Below are positions 10,009-22,400 of a DNA stretch of 64,000 nucleotides, piece by piece. Location: assembly GCF_032062135.1 (NCBI RefSeq), contig NC_092862.1, positions 66,657,670-66,721,669 on the forward strand, in the 5' to 3' direction. This DNA comes from Pyxicephalus adspersus. Its lineage: Eukaryota; Chordata; Amphibia; Anura; Pyxicephalidae. Positions within the stretch are counted from its first letter, which is position 1. Every line of letters starts with the position of its first letter. The notes under the pieces were generated by a model. That model was not told the origin of the DNA. It worked only from the letters and a program-made list of their open reading frames with translations, and searched no databases. Made by a program: the position numbers and the translations under genes.

Positions 10009-10413
10009 TCATGGCTTTTGAAATGTCCCATAAAAAACATAACATTTAGTTGGCTTATGTTGAATGACATAGATGAAAGGACGATCTGCTGTAAAAATCA
10101 CTTCTGGTAGCATAAGGGACAAAAATCCCAAGTGGTCATCAATATTTGTTACATCCTTAGTGCCATCTTCATCTGCATTCACAGTTGCCAGGCTAATTAC
10201 GTCTGACACAAATAGGTTGTCTTCAGATATCCCTGTAAATTTTGCTTTGGTATCACTAAAAATATCAGGCATCCCCAGATTTGACAATATGCCTTTCATT
10301 GAGTAGGCGCTATCTATTTCAAAGTGAGGGAGAAAAACCTTGGTATATTTTCTCTTCATGTACTGCTGGTCTGTCCAGTTGGTCAGTTTCTCATAAGACA
10401 TGCTTTGCACTAC
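10009..10413 (-). CDS. Serpin A last coding exon (reactive-centre loop and C-terminus)
   Basis: The acceptor TTTTTTTTCAG precedes the exon and TGA lies at 10011-10009. It encodes residues 241-374: MSYEKLTNW, KVFLPHFEI, GMPDIFSDTKAKFTGIS, the reactive-centre loop, ADRPFIYVIQH and the final YGTFQKP. If P17 is placed at the Glu of EDGT, the nominal P1-P1' pair is Leu-Ser (residues 338-339). The loop is two residues longer than in serpin B. The hinge positions P12-P9 are Asp, Val, Thr, Asn. Confidence 0.93.
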   Translation of the reverse strand, partial: VVQSMSYEKLTNWTDQQYMKRKYTKVFLPHFEIDSAYSMKGILSNLGMPDIFSDTKAKFTGISEDNLFVSDVISLATVNADEDGTKDVTNIDDHLGFLSLMLPEVIFTADRPFIYVIQHKPTKCYVFYGTFQKP

Positions 10414-13400
10414 CTGAAAAAAAATATTATGACTGTTATACAGCTGTTTGTGGGAAGGGGTAATAATATCAATTTGCTGTGCTAAATCAGAATATTATGT
10501 ATTTCACAATTGTTTTGTCTCCTAGGATATATTTTTTAATGAGTATGTATATATATATTGTGACGAACACTCTCTCAGCCCGCACTCCAGCGCATAGACT
10601 TTCCAGCACGCTTAGCAACAGTCCACGCACCAGCAGGCTCAGGAGGGGCCGTCACGGGGCAAGGTTAACCACTCTGGTAACCCGTGCCAAACACACCTTC
10701 ACAGGTAGACTGCCACCATGTGCTTAGACTGAAACACGCACCGTTACCCTTGACAACCACAGTCATGCTTCTGCTTGTTTAGTGTCACCCGCTGCCACTC
10801 GAGGCAGGGTTTTCTCAGCAATCACAATGTTTATAGTAACATTTCGGGTTAGCAAGTTACACTATTTCTACTTAGAGCATTCAGAGATTGAGCTTACACT
10901 TTTTATAGTGTTTAATAAGTAAAAAAATACAAAAACAGTGCATAAATTACACACGAGTTCACAGAGACCAAACTAGACATGTCTGGGACATATGGTTCAC
11001 CAGGACAGGCTAACTATGGTTTCCAGGCTTTCCTGAGGCCTAGGAGACTATTTCTTGGTCTCCAAATGCTCACTATAACCATCCAACTACAAATCAGTCA
11101 ACTACTACTTTATACAGAATGGTATATTGGAAATACAAGGATTAATAATAAATGGGTTTCAGAATACATCTCAGAGTTCACTCAGGGTCACTCTGCTAAC
11201 CTTATCTGAGTTTGATCCCTGGAGACACAAAACTCCAACTTTTACAATGGGTGTCGTAAAAACGAAAGAGTCTGGAGGATGCTGGTTGTCAGATCAAGAA
11301 CTATCTCATAAGGGGAAATGTATGACCCTGAGTAGTAATTGGTCATGGCTAAGAGTGTCATGTGACTAGTCTTGTCTGGTAAGCCGGCTGACCTTGCATA
11401 GTATGAGTTGTCACATTGTGGTGAAGATGGCTGCAAAACCTTTAAAATGCACCAAAGAGGAACAGTGTTCTGTCATACACTTTTTGTGGACAGATGGTGT
11501 GTCAGGAACAAAAATTCATCTCCGCATGTGCGCTTAGTATGGGGATAAAGTTCTCTTTCATAGAGTCGTCTATGAATCGATTGAAATGTTTGAGAATGGC
11601 ACATTCTAGTGTTATAGGCATAGAGCAATCCGGACGTATAGCTACAGTATTGACTATGTGGAATGAAAAACGAACCCTAGAACTGATTTATGAAAAAAGA
11701 AGAATAACAGTTGAATAGGTTGCAGGGAAGCTGAATGTAAGTGTGTGAATCTGCTTATGTCCTGTTTCTTGAAAACCTTAAGTTCAGTAAAGGATGTGCC
11801 AGGTGGATGCCTAAGCAGCTGACAGACGAACATAAGTGCCAGTGCCTAAATGTTTGTTCCCGACACTGAGCTCGTAATCATGCCAAAGGAGGTGCCAATT
11901 TTCTGCAGCAGATAGTCATTGGGGATGAAACATGGGTTTACCATACCATACCTAATATAAAAGGGACAGCTGATGTCCCTTCTGCAATAAACTACCCTTA
12001 GCTGCCCAACTGCAATTTTTTAAATACATTTACCTGTCCTGGTTTCGTCGCAGGCACCACCATCTTCTTCCATCTTTATTGGCCAGGCCGATGTAACTGC
12101 ACAGGAGTTCATTCAGACCCAGCAGTTGCAGGGGAAGCCGGGATGTACCAGGTACCCCAGTTTCCTACGCTTGAGTTGTGCATTGTGAAAGGTATATTAC
12201 GTCAGTGTAAAAGTCCTTACTAATGATATTTTGATATAAAATGGATTTACAATTTATCTTCCCCAATAATACACTCTTAAATTTTGAAACTTCATTTTTA
12301 CTACATACTACAATACAATGGAAGTAAGAACATGATGGTACTCAATATATAGAGTTTATATTTTATTTTGATTTATTTTCCATAGACAGGCTTTTCAATG
12401 GACAGCAGTGATGCCAAAGCTAAATGTATAAAAAAAATGTTTAGGTTTGTGTATGCTGGTATTTGTTAACGTTTTTGTTGTTATTGTTGTTCCAAACCCA
12501 GGAGGACTGGGTATTTTCTTTACTTTCTGATATGTAAACAGTGCACAGTACCTTGAACACAGCAGGTATTTAAATTGTAGATTAAACTGTTCTTCAACAA
12601 CACTTACTTTGTGTAGATCATTACTGTGGTCTGGCAGTATTATATACATGCAGAGATCATTTGTTTTTCCATATGGAAGTTCAAGAATCTTCAGTTTTTC
12701 ATCAGTTATGGTTTGAAGATTAAAGCGACCTACCGCAGACATCAGTTGTACTGGTACTTTTTTATTCTGCAAGATATAAAACCAAATTCACAACATAAAT
12801 ATTTTTGCTGATAGCTTGTGTTTGCAATCACCAGATGGCAGAAGGCTACCTTTTCAATATAGAAAAATGAACCAGGTTTCTAGAGAAGATTCAAGATGAC
12901 CCTGATAAATCACCCTAGGCACAGGGTAAAGTGCCTTATGGAGGCAAACTCAGGATAAGACGTCCAATATCACCCTGTGCTGGAAAAACTAATTTGTGTG
13001 ATCTACAGAGGTTGCGATAATTCTATTTCTCAACATCTCACATGCACATTTTTCTGGGACTACGAGGGGGTGCTGAGAAATTCCTGGCTTTGCCCAGAAA
13101 GTAGAGAGACAGAGTTATGAAATAACAAATTTATTCAATATATTCCCATATTCCCCCCTGAGACTGATGCACTTGGTACAGCGTAGTTGCAGCTTTTCTA
13201 GACCATTGAAATAAAAGATCTTTGTTTGGCCTGCAAACCACCTCTCAGCTGCATCTTTGTCCTCAAAACATTGCCCCTTCAGGTGTTTCTTCAAATAATA
13301 GATAATAGTGGAGGGGATGGTGGACCAATTGGAAACCCAGGGTGTTCAATTTTGCAGCCACAACGTTGGACGTGTGAACAGGTGCATTGTCCTGCAAAAA

Positions 13401-16400
13401 AATGATCCCTTTGGTCAACTTTCCACGGCATTTCGTTTTAATTGCCTCTTTCAGCTGGTCCAGGAGGTTAGCATAATACTGTCCGGTGATACTAGAGCCC
13501 TGAGGTAGGTAATCCACCAACAGAATACCGTCTTTGTCCCAGAAAATGGACACCATGACTTATTTGGCTGATTTCTGGGTTCGGAACTTCTTCGGCCGTA
13601 GGTACCCACTGTGGCGCCATTCCTTTGTCTGTTCCATGGTTTCAGGATCATAGATGTGGAGCCAAGTTTCATCTTTAGTCACTAACCTAGCCAAAAATTC
13701 ATGTGCTTCAAAATGGGCCAAAACGGCTTTGAATGCTTCAACTGGTTCCTTCTTCTGATCACTGTTCAAACAGTGAGCACCCACTTCGCTGAAAGCTTGC
13801 GAATGTCTAGGATAGTGGTGATAACACACCCAACACGCTCCCGTGAGATATCAAGTATCTGGGCTATCTTTTTTGTGGATATTCACCGGTCCTCAATAAT
13901 CAGCTCATGGACAGCATCACAGGATGCCGGTTCAGTTGAGGTTGGGGGGCGCCCACTGCGGGGCTTATCTCAAACGGTGAAATGCCCAGTCATGAAACGA
14001 GATATACAGGTTTTGACAGTGCTGTAGGACGGACACTTCTCCCCCAGTGTTTGTGACACCAGTGTAAATGTCTTTTGCTGACTTTCCCTGAAGAAAAAAA
14101 AACTTCATGACGGCCTGTAATTCCAACAACGTGAAACTTGCTTGTTTCTCTGCCATGACAGCTTCTCACTAAAAGAAAAAACAGTTTTAAAAATCGCAAA
14201 GACCCGATATTTGCATAGTTACATACTAAGATTTTTAGGCTGTCATATGCCCCCACACTTTTCTATTTCATCTGGAAGGGGACAAAGCCAGGAACTTCTC
14301 AGTATCCCCTTGTACTGTTAGAATATTTGTAAACTTTTTACTCAGCTATATTTCATTGGGGGACAGCCTTCGGGTCGTGCAGCGGTGTGGTGCCCTGTCC
14401 ACTGTGTTATCCTGCCATCAATGTTGGTGGCAGACAACCATAAGCTTTTGTTGTTTCTCTTCTCCTTCTCTTTATTTGCTATAAAACAGTTTATGTACCA
14501 TTCAGTTTTTTGTATTTTATGCCAATGCTTCTTAGGTGTTGTTTAATCTTTATTCTGATAGCTTTTTTATCATGGAAACTCAGATGTTTATGTCCTACCC
14601 CAATTTTTAAAAACTCAAGGTTTTATTGACTATGCAGGCCAATACTTTTGGTCTGATTGAAGTTCTTCAAGACTAGGGAGGATATAGATTACCATGGGAA
14701 AAATCTGGGTAATCCAGCAAACCTGAAAATGGATTACCTACTATTAGCTGTCATATATGTTTTCAAACCTGAATCAGATCCATTCCAGGTTTGCCAGATC
14801 ATCCAGGTTCTCCCATTTTAGTCTATCTTCTCCAGTCTTGGAGAACTGGATGTATATGCTTGACATGTTAATTATTTTATAATAATAATAATAATATAAT
14901 ATATTTTATTGATAAGATTAGGCTGTTTACTGGCCTATTATGGCCTCATGATGATAACATTTAGGGGCCTAAATTCTTCACCAGTGTAAGGCTGGATACA
15001 CACAGGCAATAATTGTTGTTGGAAAAGATCTTTCAGGATCCTTTCCAATGACAAAAGACTGCACAATGCATGAACCAGCGCTGTACATACAGCATAAAGT
15101 AAAACAAAAGAGAGAGAAGGGGTTTTGAGGCCAGAAATATTGTATTCAATAATTATGTATTTAAAACAGCAGTCTTCATACATGTACCTAATACTGCACT
15201 TAAATCTAAACCACCAGACACTACTCATACACATACTACTACTGAACCACCAGTACCAACTTTCAGACTTTGATCTTGCACACAACAAAAAGAGAAATCC
15301 TTTCAGTGACCCCTCTAACACTACTCAAGAACCTAAACCTTCCTTTTCACCACATACTTTAGTAGGCCTTCCAAATTATTGTCCCTCAACACCACCCAAT
15401 CTAGAAACCCTATTTAATACAAATATCACACCAGATTGCAATTCCCAGCCTATTACCCACCACATTAACCCTCCCAATCCCAATAGTCACTTAAATACAC
15501 CACCTACCTCCACAATAACCCAGACGACTAATCACACCTATCCACCCACTAAGACCCCTACCACATCTATACCAACCCATATCTTATACAGAAGTCACGC
15601 TTTTCAATATCGGAACTATTAAAATCTTAAATCTTTTTTAGGGTCTCTACACCAACAACTCCCATTCCCCACACAACGGAGAAATTCTCTAGACCTCTAC
15701 TTAATCATAAAGAACAAAACCAGACAATTTAGAAATCAATCATCTCTCTTCACACCAATTTACAGATATTTAAATTGAAGTTTTGAAAATGGGCCTGTCT
15801 TTCTGTCCATACAGCAATGTAGACAAGTTTGAACTAATAAAAGATATAAATAAGTTCGCCAAAAACCTAACTTTAAAAACTATATTCGATAAATCATCAT
15901 CTAACCCCACACTCACTAATCCACAAATTTACAAGGGCTTTACTACTCAGGACTTCTTAGTCCTAAAAGATTTTTATTTGCTTTTTATGGAAAATTAGTC
16001 CTTCCCAATGGAAACAGCACATACTTCAGAATTGATATCCACAACTTCCTATTAACAACCCACTAACATATTACAGAGAAAACATGGAATACCATATTTT
16101 CCGGCCCTATCCACCAACCCCTATATACAAACATATGTAAACATCACCACAACAAATTTTGAAAACGACTTTACCACCCTCATTTCAGGAAATCAACTTT
16201 TCTACAGCACATAAAAAAGCTTTATCTGACCTAAAAAACAACAAAGGCATTATCATTATTATTGCTTCAGGATCTTCTCCCTGATATCCACTCAGACCGG
16301 GTGGAATGTGAGTGCATAGATCCCTAGGTCCTAAATGGCCGGATGGCCCACCGGGGGATATCATTATCAAGCTTACATTCTACAAAACCAAAGAGGCAAA

Positions 16401-19400
16401 AATGAAAGCAATATGGCACAAAATAAATCTTTCATTTGGCTCTTACACCTACCAAATATTTCCTGATTTGGCACCACAGACACTACTGAAGCGGAAGGCA
16501 CCTAAACCCTATCTGCAATCTTTACAGGAATTGGATAAAAAATACAAATGGGGCTTTCCTTTCTGATTGCCATTTATGTATTTGGGGCAACATTACGCCA
16601 TCTCAACATGAACTTTTTTAGCATTTGCAATTGAATGTCCCAGGATCAGCTAGTCCGGAAAACTTCCTTCCCATATCACAAAGATCAGCTCTTCTGGAAT
16701 TCATTTGGGAAACGAACAGTTGCAGGAAACACTCACCATTAAGGAGGGCCTTGGGAGCTAAAGTACTACTCATGCCTCTTAGGATTCATAATTAGTCTGG
16801 TTTGTAAGTAATTGTATTGTATTGTCAATGTGTATTGCTAATTTCAGGTTCTTTTTCTGGTTCAAAAGTGAATTTTCTGTCCCTAATCCGCTACCTGGCC
16901 TTTTTGATATATGATTGTTTTATGTACCCGTTTCAGCACCAAATCCTCTATTAGGTAGCCACAATTGCCCGGGTGTGAAGAGTGTTCCCCACTTTTTCGG
17001 CATTGCTAACAGGCATGCTGTAAATGCAGATTATGTCCTGGGGTCAGGACGTTTGGTTGGGTACAGTGGGGTACCCAATGGTTATGGGATCTTTTGGTTT
17101 GGTTTGGTCCCTGGGGTGGGAGGGATTTTGGGAGACTATATGGTGGAGGAAACGTTTCAAGTACAGAGGAAATATGTAAACTTCTGTCATGCAGTTTAAA
17201 AGCTGGTCCGTCTTTGATATAAAGTATGGTTGAAAACCAATGGATTTTTGTAACACATAATGTACAAGGCTTCAATTCGCCAGATAAGCAGAAAAAAGCC
17301 TTTAATCATTATGCATTATTTAAAACTAATTTGATTTGTTTGCAGGAGACAAGGTTCTCAGCGAGCCCCAGATATTTCCATAGGTCATTTCCCTAGGTAT
17401 ATACTGCCTCCTTTTCAGGGAAAAAGTGTGGAGTACTAATAGCATTTAATAGGAATACACCGTTCAAATGTACAATAGAAATAGTGGAATGGAAAAAGTG
17501 GACCCTACTGGTCGTTATTTGCTACTACAAGGTTTACCGTACGATACTGAAATCACAATTGTTAATTACTATGCCCCAAATGCCCATCAGATTCAATTCT
17601 TTAAGCATCTATTTAAAGTAGTGGAGACTCATAGAAAAGGTACCCTTTTTATGATGGGGATACGAATTTGGTCTTGAATGAGAAATAGGATAAGTCTTAT
17701 GTTCCAGGAAACCCCAAAAGTAGGGAAGGAGCGTCTAATTCACAGAAATTTGTGAGCTGCTTGCTGAACAGGGATTAGTAGATGCGTGGAGAGAAATGTA
17801 GCCCACTATGAAAGATTTCACCTTTTTTTCCCCTTCTTACAATAGTTTTACTAGGATCGATTATATATAGTTACTCAAACTCTGCTGTTACATTTTGGTG
17901 AACAAATCAAAAATTTTGAGTACACCGTGGTCAGATCATTCGCAAGTTATGATGTCCTGTAAAGCGCTAGTACCAAAACCTTCACTGTTTTCAACTGTGA
18001 TTCTGTAAGTTCACCCATTACTTTGTGGGACGCCCATAAGGCAACTATAAGGGGACAATTTATACAATTAGCATCCAGACAAAAGAAGGCTAGACTAGCT
18101 AGGATACAAAACCTGACAGCTAATTTGGAGCAATTAGAAATTCAATGAAAAAGAATGCCAGACAGACAAATGTACCGGATCATTCAAGAAAAGAAAAAAC
18201 AAATTTAACATGTTACTGGATAGTCAGGTAGAGAGACAGATGAGATGGAAAAGACAGAAATATTATGCCTGGGCCAACAAACCTGGATCTATGGTGGCTA
18301 AATTACTCAATGCCAAACCTAATCAATCTTTGATCCTTTTATAAAATTGTGTAATGGGTCAGTAACGACTAATCCCACTGCTATAGTCACCAATTTCCTA
18401 GACTTTTTAACTGAGTTATATAAATCTCCTTCAGAGTTTGATAAATCAAAGGTAGATGATCTATTTGCAAATATACAACTGCCAAAGTTGCCCAGTGAAC
18501 TGGGTGGGAAACTAGGGGATGATCTTACAGTACGGGAAATTTTGGAAGCCATCAAGTCCCTACAGTCAGGAAAAGCACCCAGGCCAGATAGGTATACAGT
18601 TATATATTATTAAAAGTTTTGTGTACTATTAGCTCCATATTTGGCTAATTGTTTTAACTATTTCAAAACCCACCCACACAATCAGTTCTCCTCTCTTTTA
18701 GCACGTGTCTATGTTACCCAAACCTAATAAGGACTTGCTAGATCCACACAACTATAGGCCTATCTCTTTGCTTAATGTGAATGTGAAGATACTGACAGAT
18801 GTTTTGGCATCCAGATTGAACAAATTTCTTTTTACGCTGGTCCATAAGGATCAGGTTGGGTTTGTTCCCGGTAGACAAGCTCCAGACAATAGCAGAAAGG
18901 TATCAGTCTAATCCAATATGCACATTCCCATAGCATACCTAGTATACTGTTAGGCCTAGATGTCCATAAGGCTTTTGATTCCATTTCTTGGAATTATTTG
19001 TTTTATGTACTTTCCAGGTGAGGATTTCAGGATTCATTTATGTCATGGATGTCTGCTTTGTAGTCCAACCCTTCGGCCAGAATATGCTATATGTCATTTT
19101 ATTCATCACCCTATTTATTGTACAGCGCTGTGTAATATGTTGGCGCCATTTAAATCCTGTTTATTAATAATAATATTAATAATTTAATAATAATCTGTGT
19201 TTCCTATTTGTAGAGGGACCAGGCAAGGGTGTCCGCTTTCACTGTTAATGTTTATACTAACTTTGGAACCCCTGGCTCAGTAATTTAAAAAAAATCAGAT
19301 ATCCATGGCATAAATTTAGGGAATCATGAATACAAATTGAGTTTATTCATAGATGATATTTTGCTCACTATTACCCAACCTCTGATATCACTTCCTAACC

Positions 19401-22400
19401 TGGGGGCAATATTGAGTAAGTTTGCAAAAGCGTCTGGTCTAACAACTAATGAAAGAAAATCTGCATTGAAAAGTACTTTGCCCTAGCAAACGGTAAACGG
19501 TACGTATGATACAAATTTATTTCATTTTAAGTGGGCAAAAGCCATACGGAATATCTGGGACTCAAACTAACTGGTTCCTACGCAGAACTTTATGAGGCAA
19601 ATGTACAACCTCTCTTGGCTCACATTAAAACTTTATTGACCAGGTGGAGGAATCTGCCTTTGTCTTGGATAGGTAGAATACAGTCAGTCAAGATGTCCGT
19701 ACTACCAAAACGTCTGTATTTATTTAGAACGCTCCCAGTAAAGGTTCCCCCAAATATTTTTTTTTTATTACTTGAGCCAATTGTGATTCTGTGAATTTTC
19801 AGGAGTGGAGGGGAAAAAAGCCTTCATTACACACAAAAGGCATGTGAAGAAGGCAGGCGTTCAAAATAATGTATGTGCAATCTTAGATCACCCGTGTGAA
19901 CAAAGCTGACAAACTAAAACTTTCTATTTTCCATGCAACGCAAACAACTTCTACTTAAGTGAAAAAAACAAATGTGGTATTAATATTACTTCTAGAAGAA
20001 ATACATACATTCAGCTACATGTCCCTTAAACTGTCCTAAACCCAACCTTTCTGGAAGTCAGCTCAGACTTCATTAAACTGATTTGCTTTAAAACCCAGTT
20101 TTGGAGCACCCATTATTTTACTCCCTGCCCATACCCAAGGATCTTTTGTGACAACACTGATGATTTAGGATAGGGCCAATGCAATAAAACAGATATCTAA
20201 GTTCTGATTAAGGATTCATAAGAAGCCAAGCTTTAAAGCAACTGTGCAAACCACAGTTCATGTTAAACTGTCCAATCACGAGATGTTATTCTGCACTTGA
20301 CAGTTTATTTTAAAAAATTACAGGTTCCCAAATGTAAAAGGTTTCAAGGCAATGTACCTTGGATGCAACTGGAACTGGTTACAGTAAGGTTTACACAATA
20401 AATATTGCCTGCTGTGATGGGAGACTCTAAAAACATTATTCAAAATGTATTGACATATTCATAATCTTTTGAGCCTAATTAGTGAGCTCTTGTGAAGGTT
20501 TGTGTAAACGTAAGTATAATTATAAAAACAGAATATTAGGAGCTGAGCAGTTTTTGTGTCTAGTGGAGCACAATGAAAATTTATATAATGATAACTAACT
20601 TACAATTCTTTTAAGATAGTGATAACTGAACATAACATGTGGTCCATTAAAAAACGTCACCACATCATAGATTTTTTTCTATTAAGACATGGAGTTGATG
20701 ATGACATCATGAGAAAGATTCATGAGCATTGGGTCCTCATAGCTGCAGGACTTGTCTTCAATCAATAAGCACCACTTTTCAACACTCCACTTGTTTTTTT
20801 GTTTGATTCATGGAGATCGTAACTGTCCCAGAAGATGCTCGGTGTAGTTTCAATTCCCACTATACAATTTTGTAAGTCATAGAAGGAGATTTCTGTATCA
20901 CAATGATTCTAGGTCTTCGAGGTTTTATTTTCTTGATCAGGGTTATCTGTTTGAACACCACAGTCACTGAAGATAACTAAATCATTTTCCATATCATTCA
21001 GAATTGTGATGACGTGTAACTAAATCCGCTGGAATCAAAAAATAGAAGTTTTGATGTAGAGACAGTCATTCATTACTTTCTGTTGTATTCTCTGTTACGG
21101 TGCAGTGTAGCCAGGTGCTTAAATCTACAGTAAGTAATGTGTCCAGGCTGGATGGTAATTGTTCAGGTTTTAGTAATTCATTGTGTTCTTCAGTGCTTTG
21201 TATCTCAGGTGCATGAACTTGCGCAGTGATCCTTTCTGTTAATAATGCAGTGTTGCTACTTTCAGGAACTTGTGAGTGTGCATCTGACAGTGTAGCATAT
21301 AAGTGATCAAAGTTTTTCATATCCCAATAGTAGCTTTCAACTGGTGTAATAAAATATGAGGGTGCATTTATGCAACCGAAGAGCTCAACTGCAGTGTTCA
21401 GCAATACACACTTTAGTAGCTTGCTGGATGACATTTTCTTCCTAAGAGATTTAAACATTTTCTTTAAGTGGTCCTTAACTTCCTGGCTCTTCTTCCCCAA
21501 GTTCTGATTTTTAACTTTTTACAATATTTTTTAACCCAAATATTTTACAAGGATGGCAAAAAGCTATACTAGCATTCATATGGCACGATAAAAACTGAGG
21601 ATTGTACAAAAAACGCAATTCAGGATTAGGCGACAGGACGGGCTAGGGGGTCCCAAACCTAATGAAATACTATCAGGCAGCTCATGTAGCTTTTATTCCA
21701 GCATTATTCGCTGGTCTAGGAGCACCGCTATGGGTTGAAATTTAAACTTTTTTATGTAATCCAATGGCAGTAACAGCCTTACCTTGGATAACGTCCAAAT
21801 TACGCCCACTGGGTTTAAGTGTTCATTTGCGGCATGTATTGGGGGTTTGGGATAGTATTAAATTTTCTAGTAAGTTAATGTCATCACACTGCCCACTGCT
21901 TCCCATACAAAACAACCTGATGTTTCAACCTGAACCCCAACAGCATTCGCTTGGTAGACAGCCCATAGGTATAATAATGACAACAGACAATTCCAGCTAG
22001 TTACCTATTATTTACAAGTAAAAAACAAGTAATAGCACACCATTGGAAACAGCAGATTCATACAGGTGAAACCCCGAATAATTAATACATTAGTGAATGA
22101 AAAATTAACAAGTATATTGTCAGATTCCCATGACAAGTTTATGTCCATATGGGAGCCATGGTTGCAATATGAAAATCCATCTATACTCCTAACAACGTTA
22201 TCTGGTTGGTAACAACTTACCCTGCAATCATTATCGTTATTGTATAATGTTTATTTCCCCACCTGGTCTGTTTTTCCCCACACGTTTCTTTTGTATTGTT
22301 TTCAATGGGTAGTTTAACTGTTTTATGTGCTCAAAGGTTAGGTAATGGACTCTGACTAGTGAAAGGAAAACACACTGTACAAAACAGTTTTACTGTCAAA

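Larger units (their letters stand above)
17227..22000 (+). pseudogene. L1/Tx1 ORF2: endonuclease and reverse transcriptase (decayed, interrupted)
   Basis: The start reads FVTHNVQGFNSPDKQKK and LICLQETRFS, the N-terminus of an APE-type endonuclease, followed by a frame-shifted PWSDHS block near 17920. The reverse transcriptase shows MLPKPNKDLLDPHNYRPISLLN near 18710, DQVGFVPGRQA near 18850, DVHKAFDSISW near 18960, TRQGCPLS near 19213 and the catalytic FIDDILL near 19345. The C-terminal part includes FIWHDKN and YYQAAHVAFIPALF near 21580-21690. Many stops and frameshifts are present, so it is dead. A 1.77-kb retrocopy splits it at 19761-21534. Confidence 0.82.

Noticed and set aside
15125..15622. 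Pro/Thr/Asn-rich 165-codon frame as a host gene
   Set aside because: It directly precedes Penelope-type RT text in the same orientation and has low-complexity composition, so it is better explained as part of the element.
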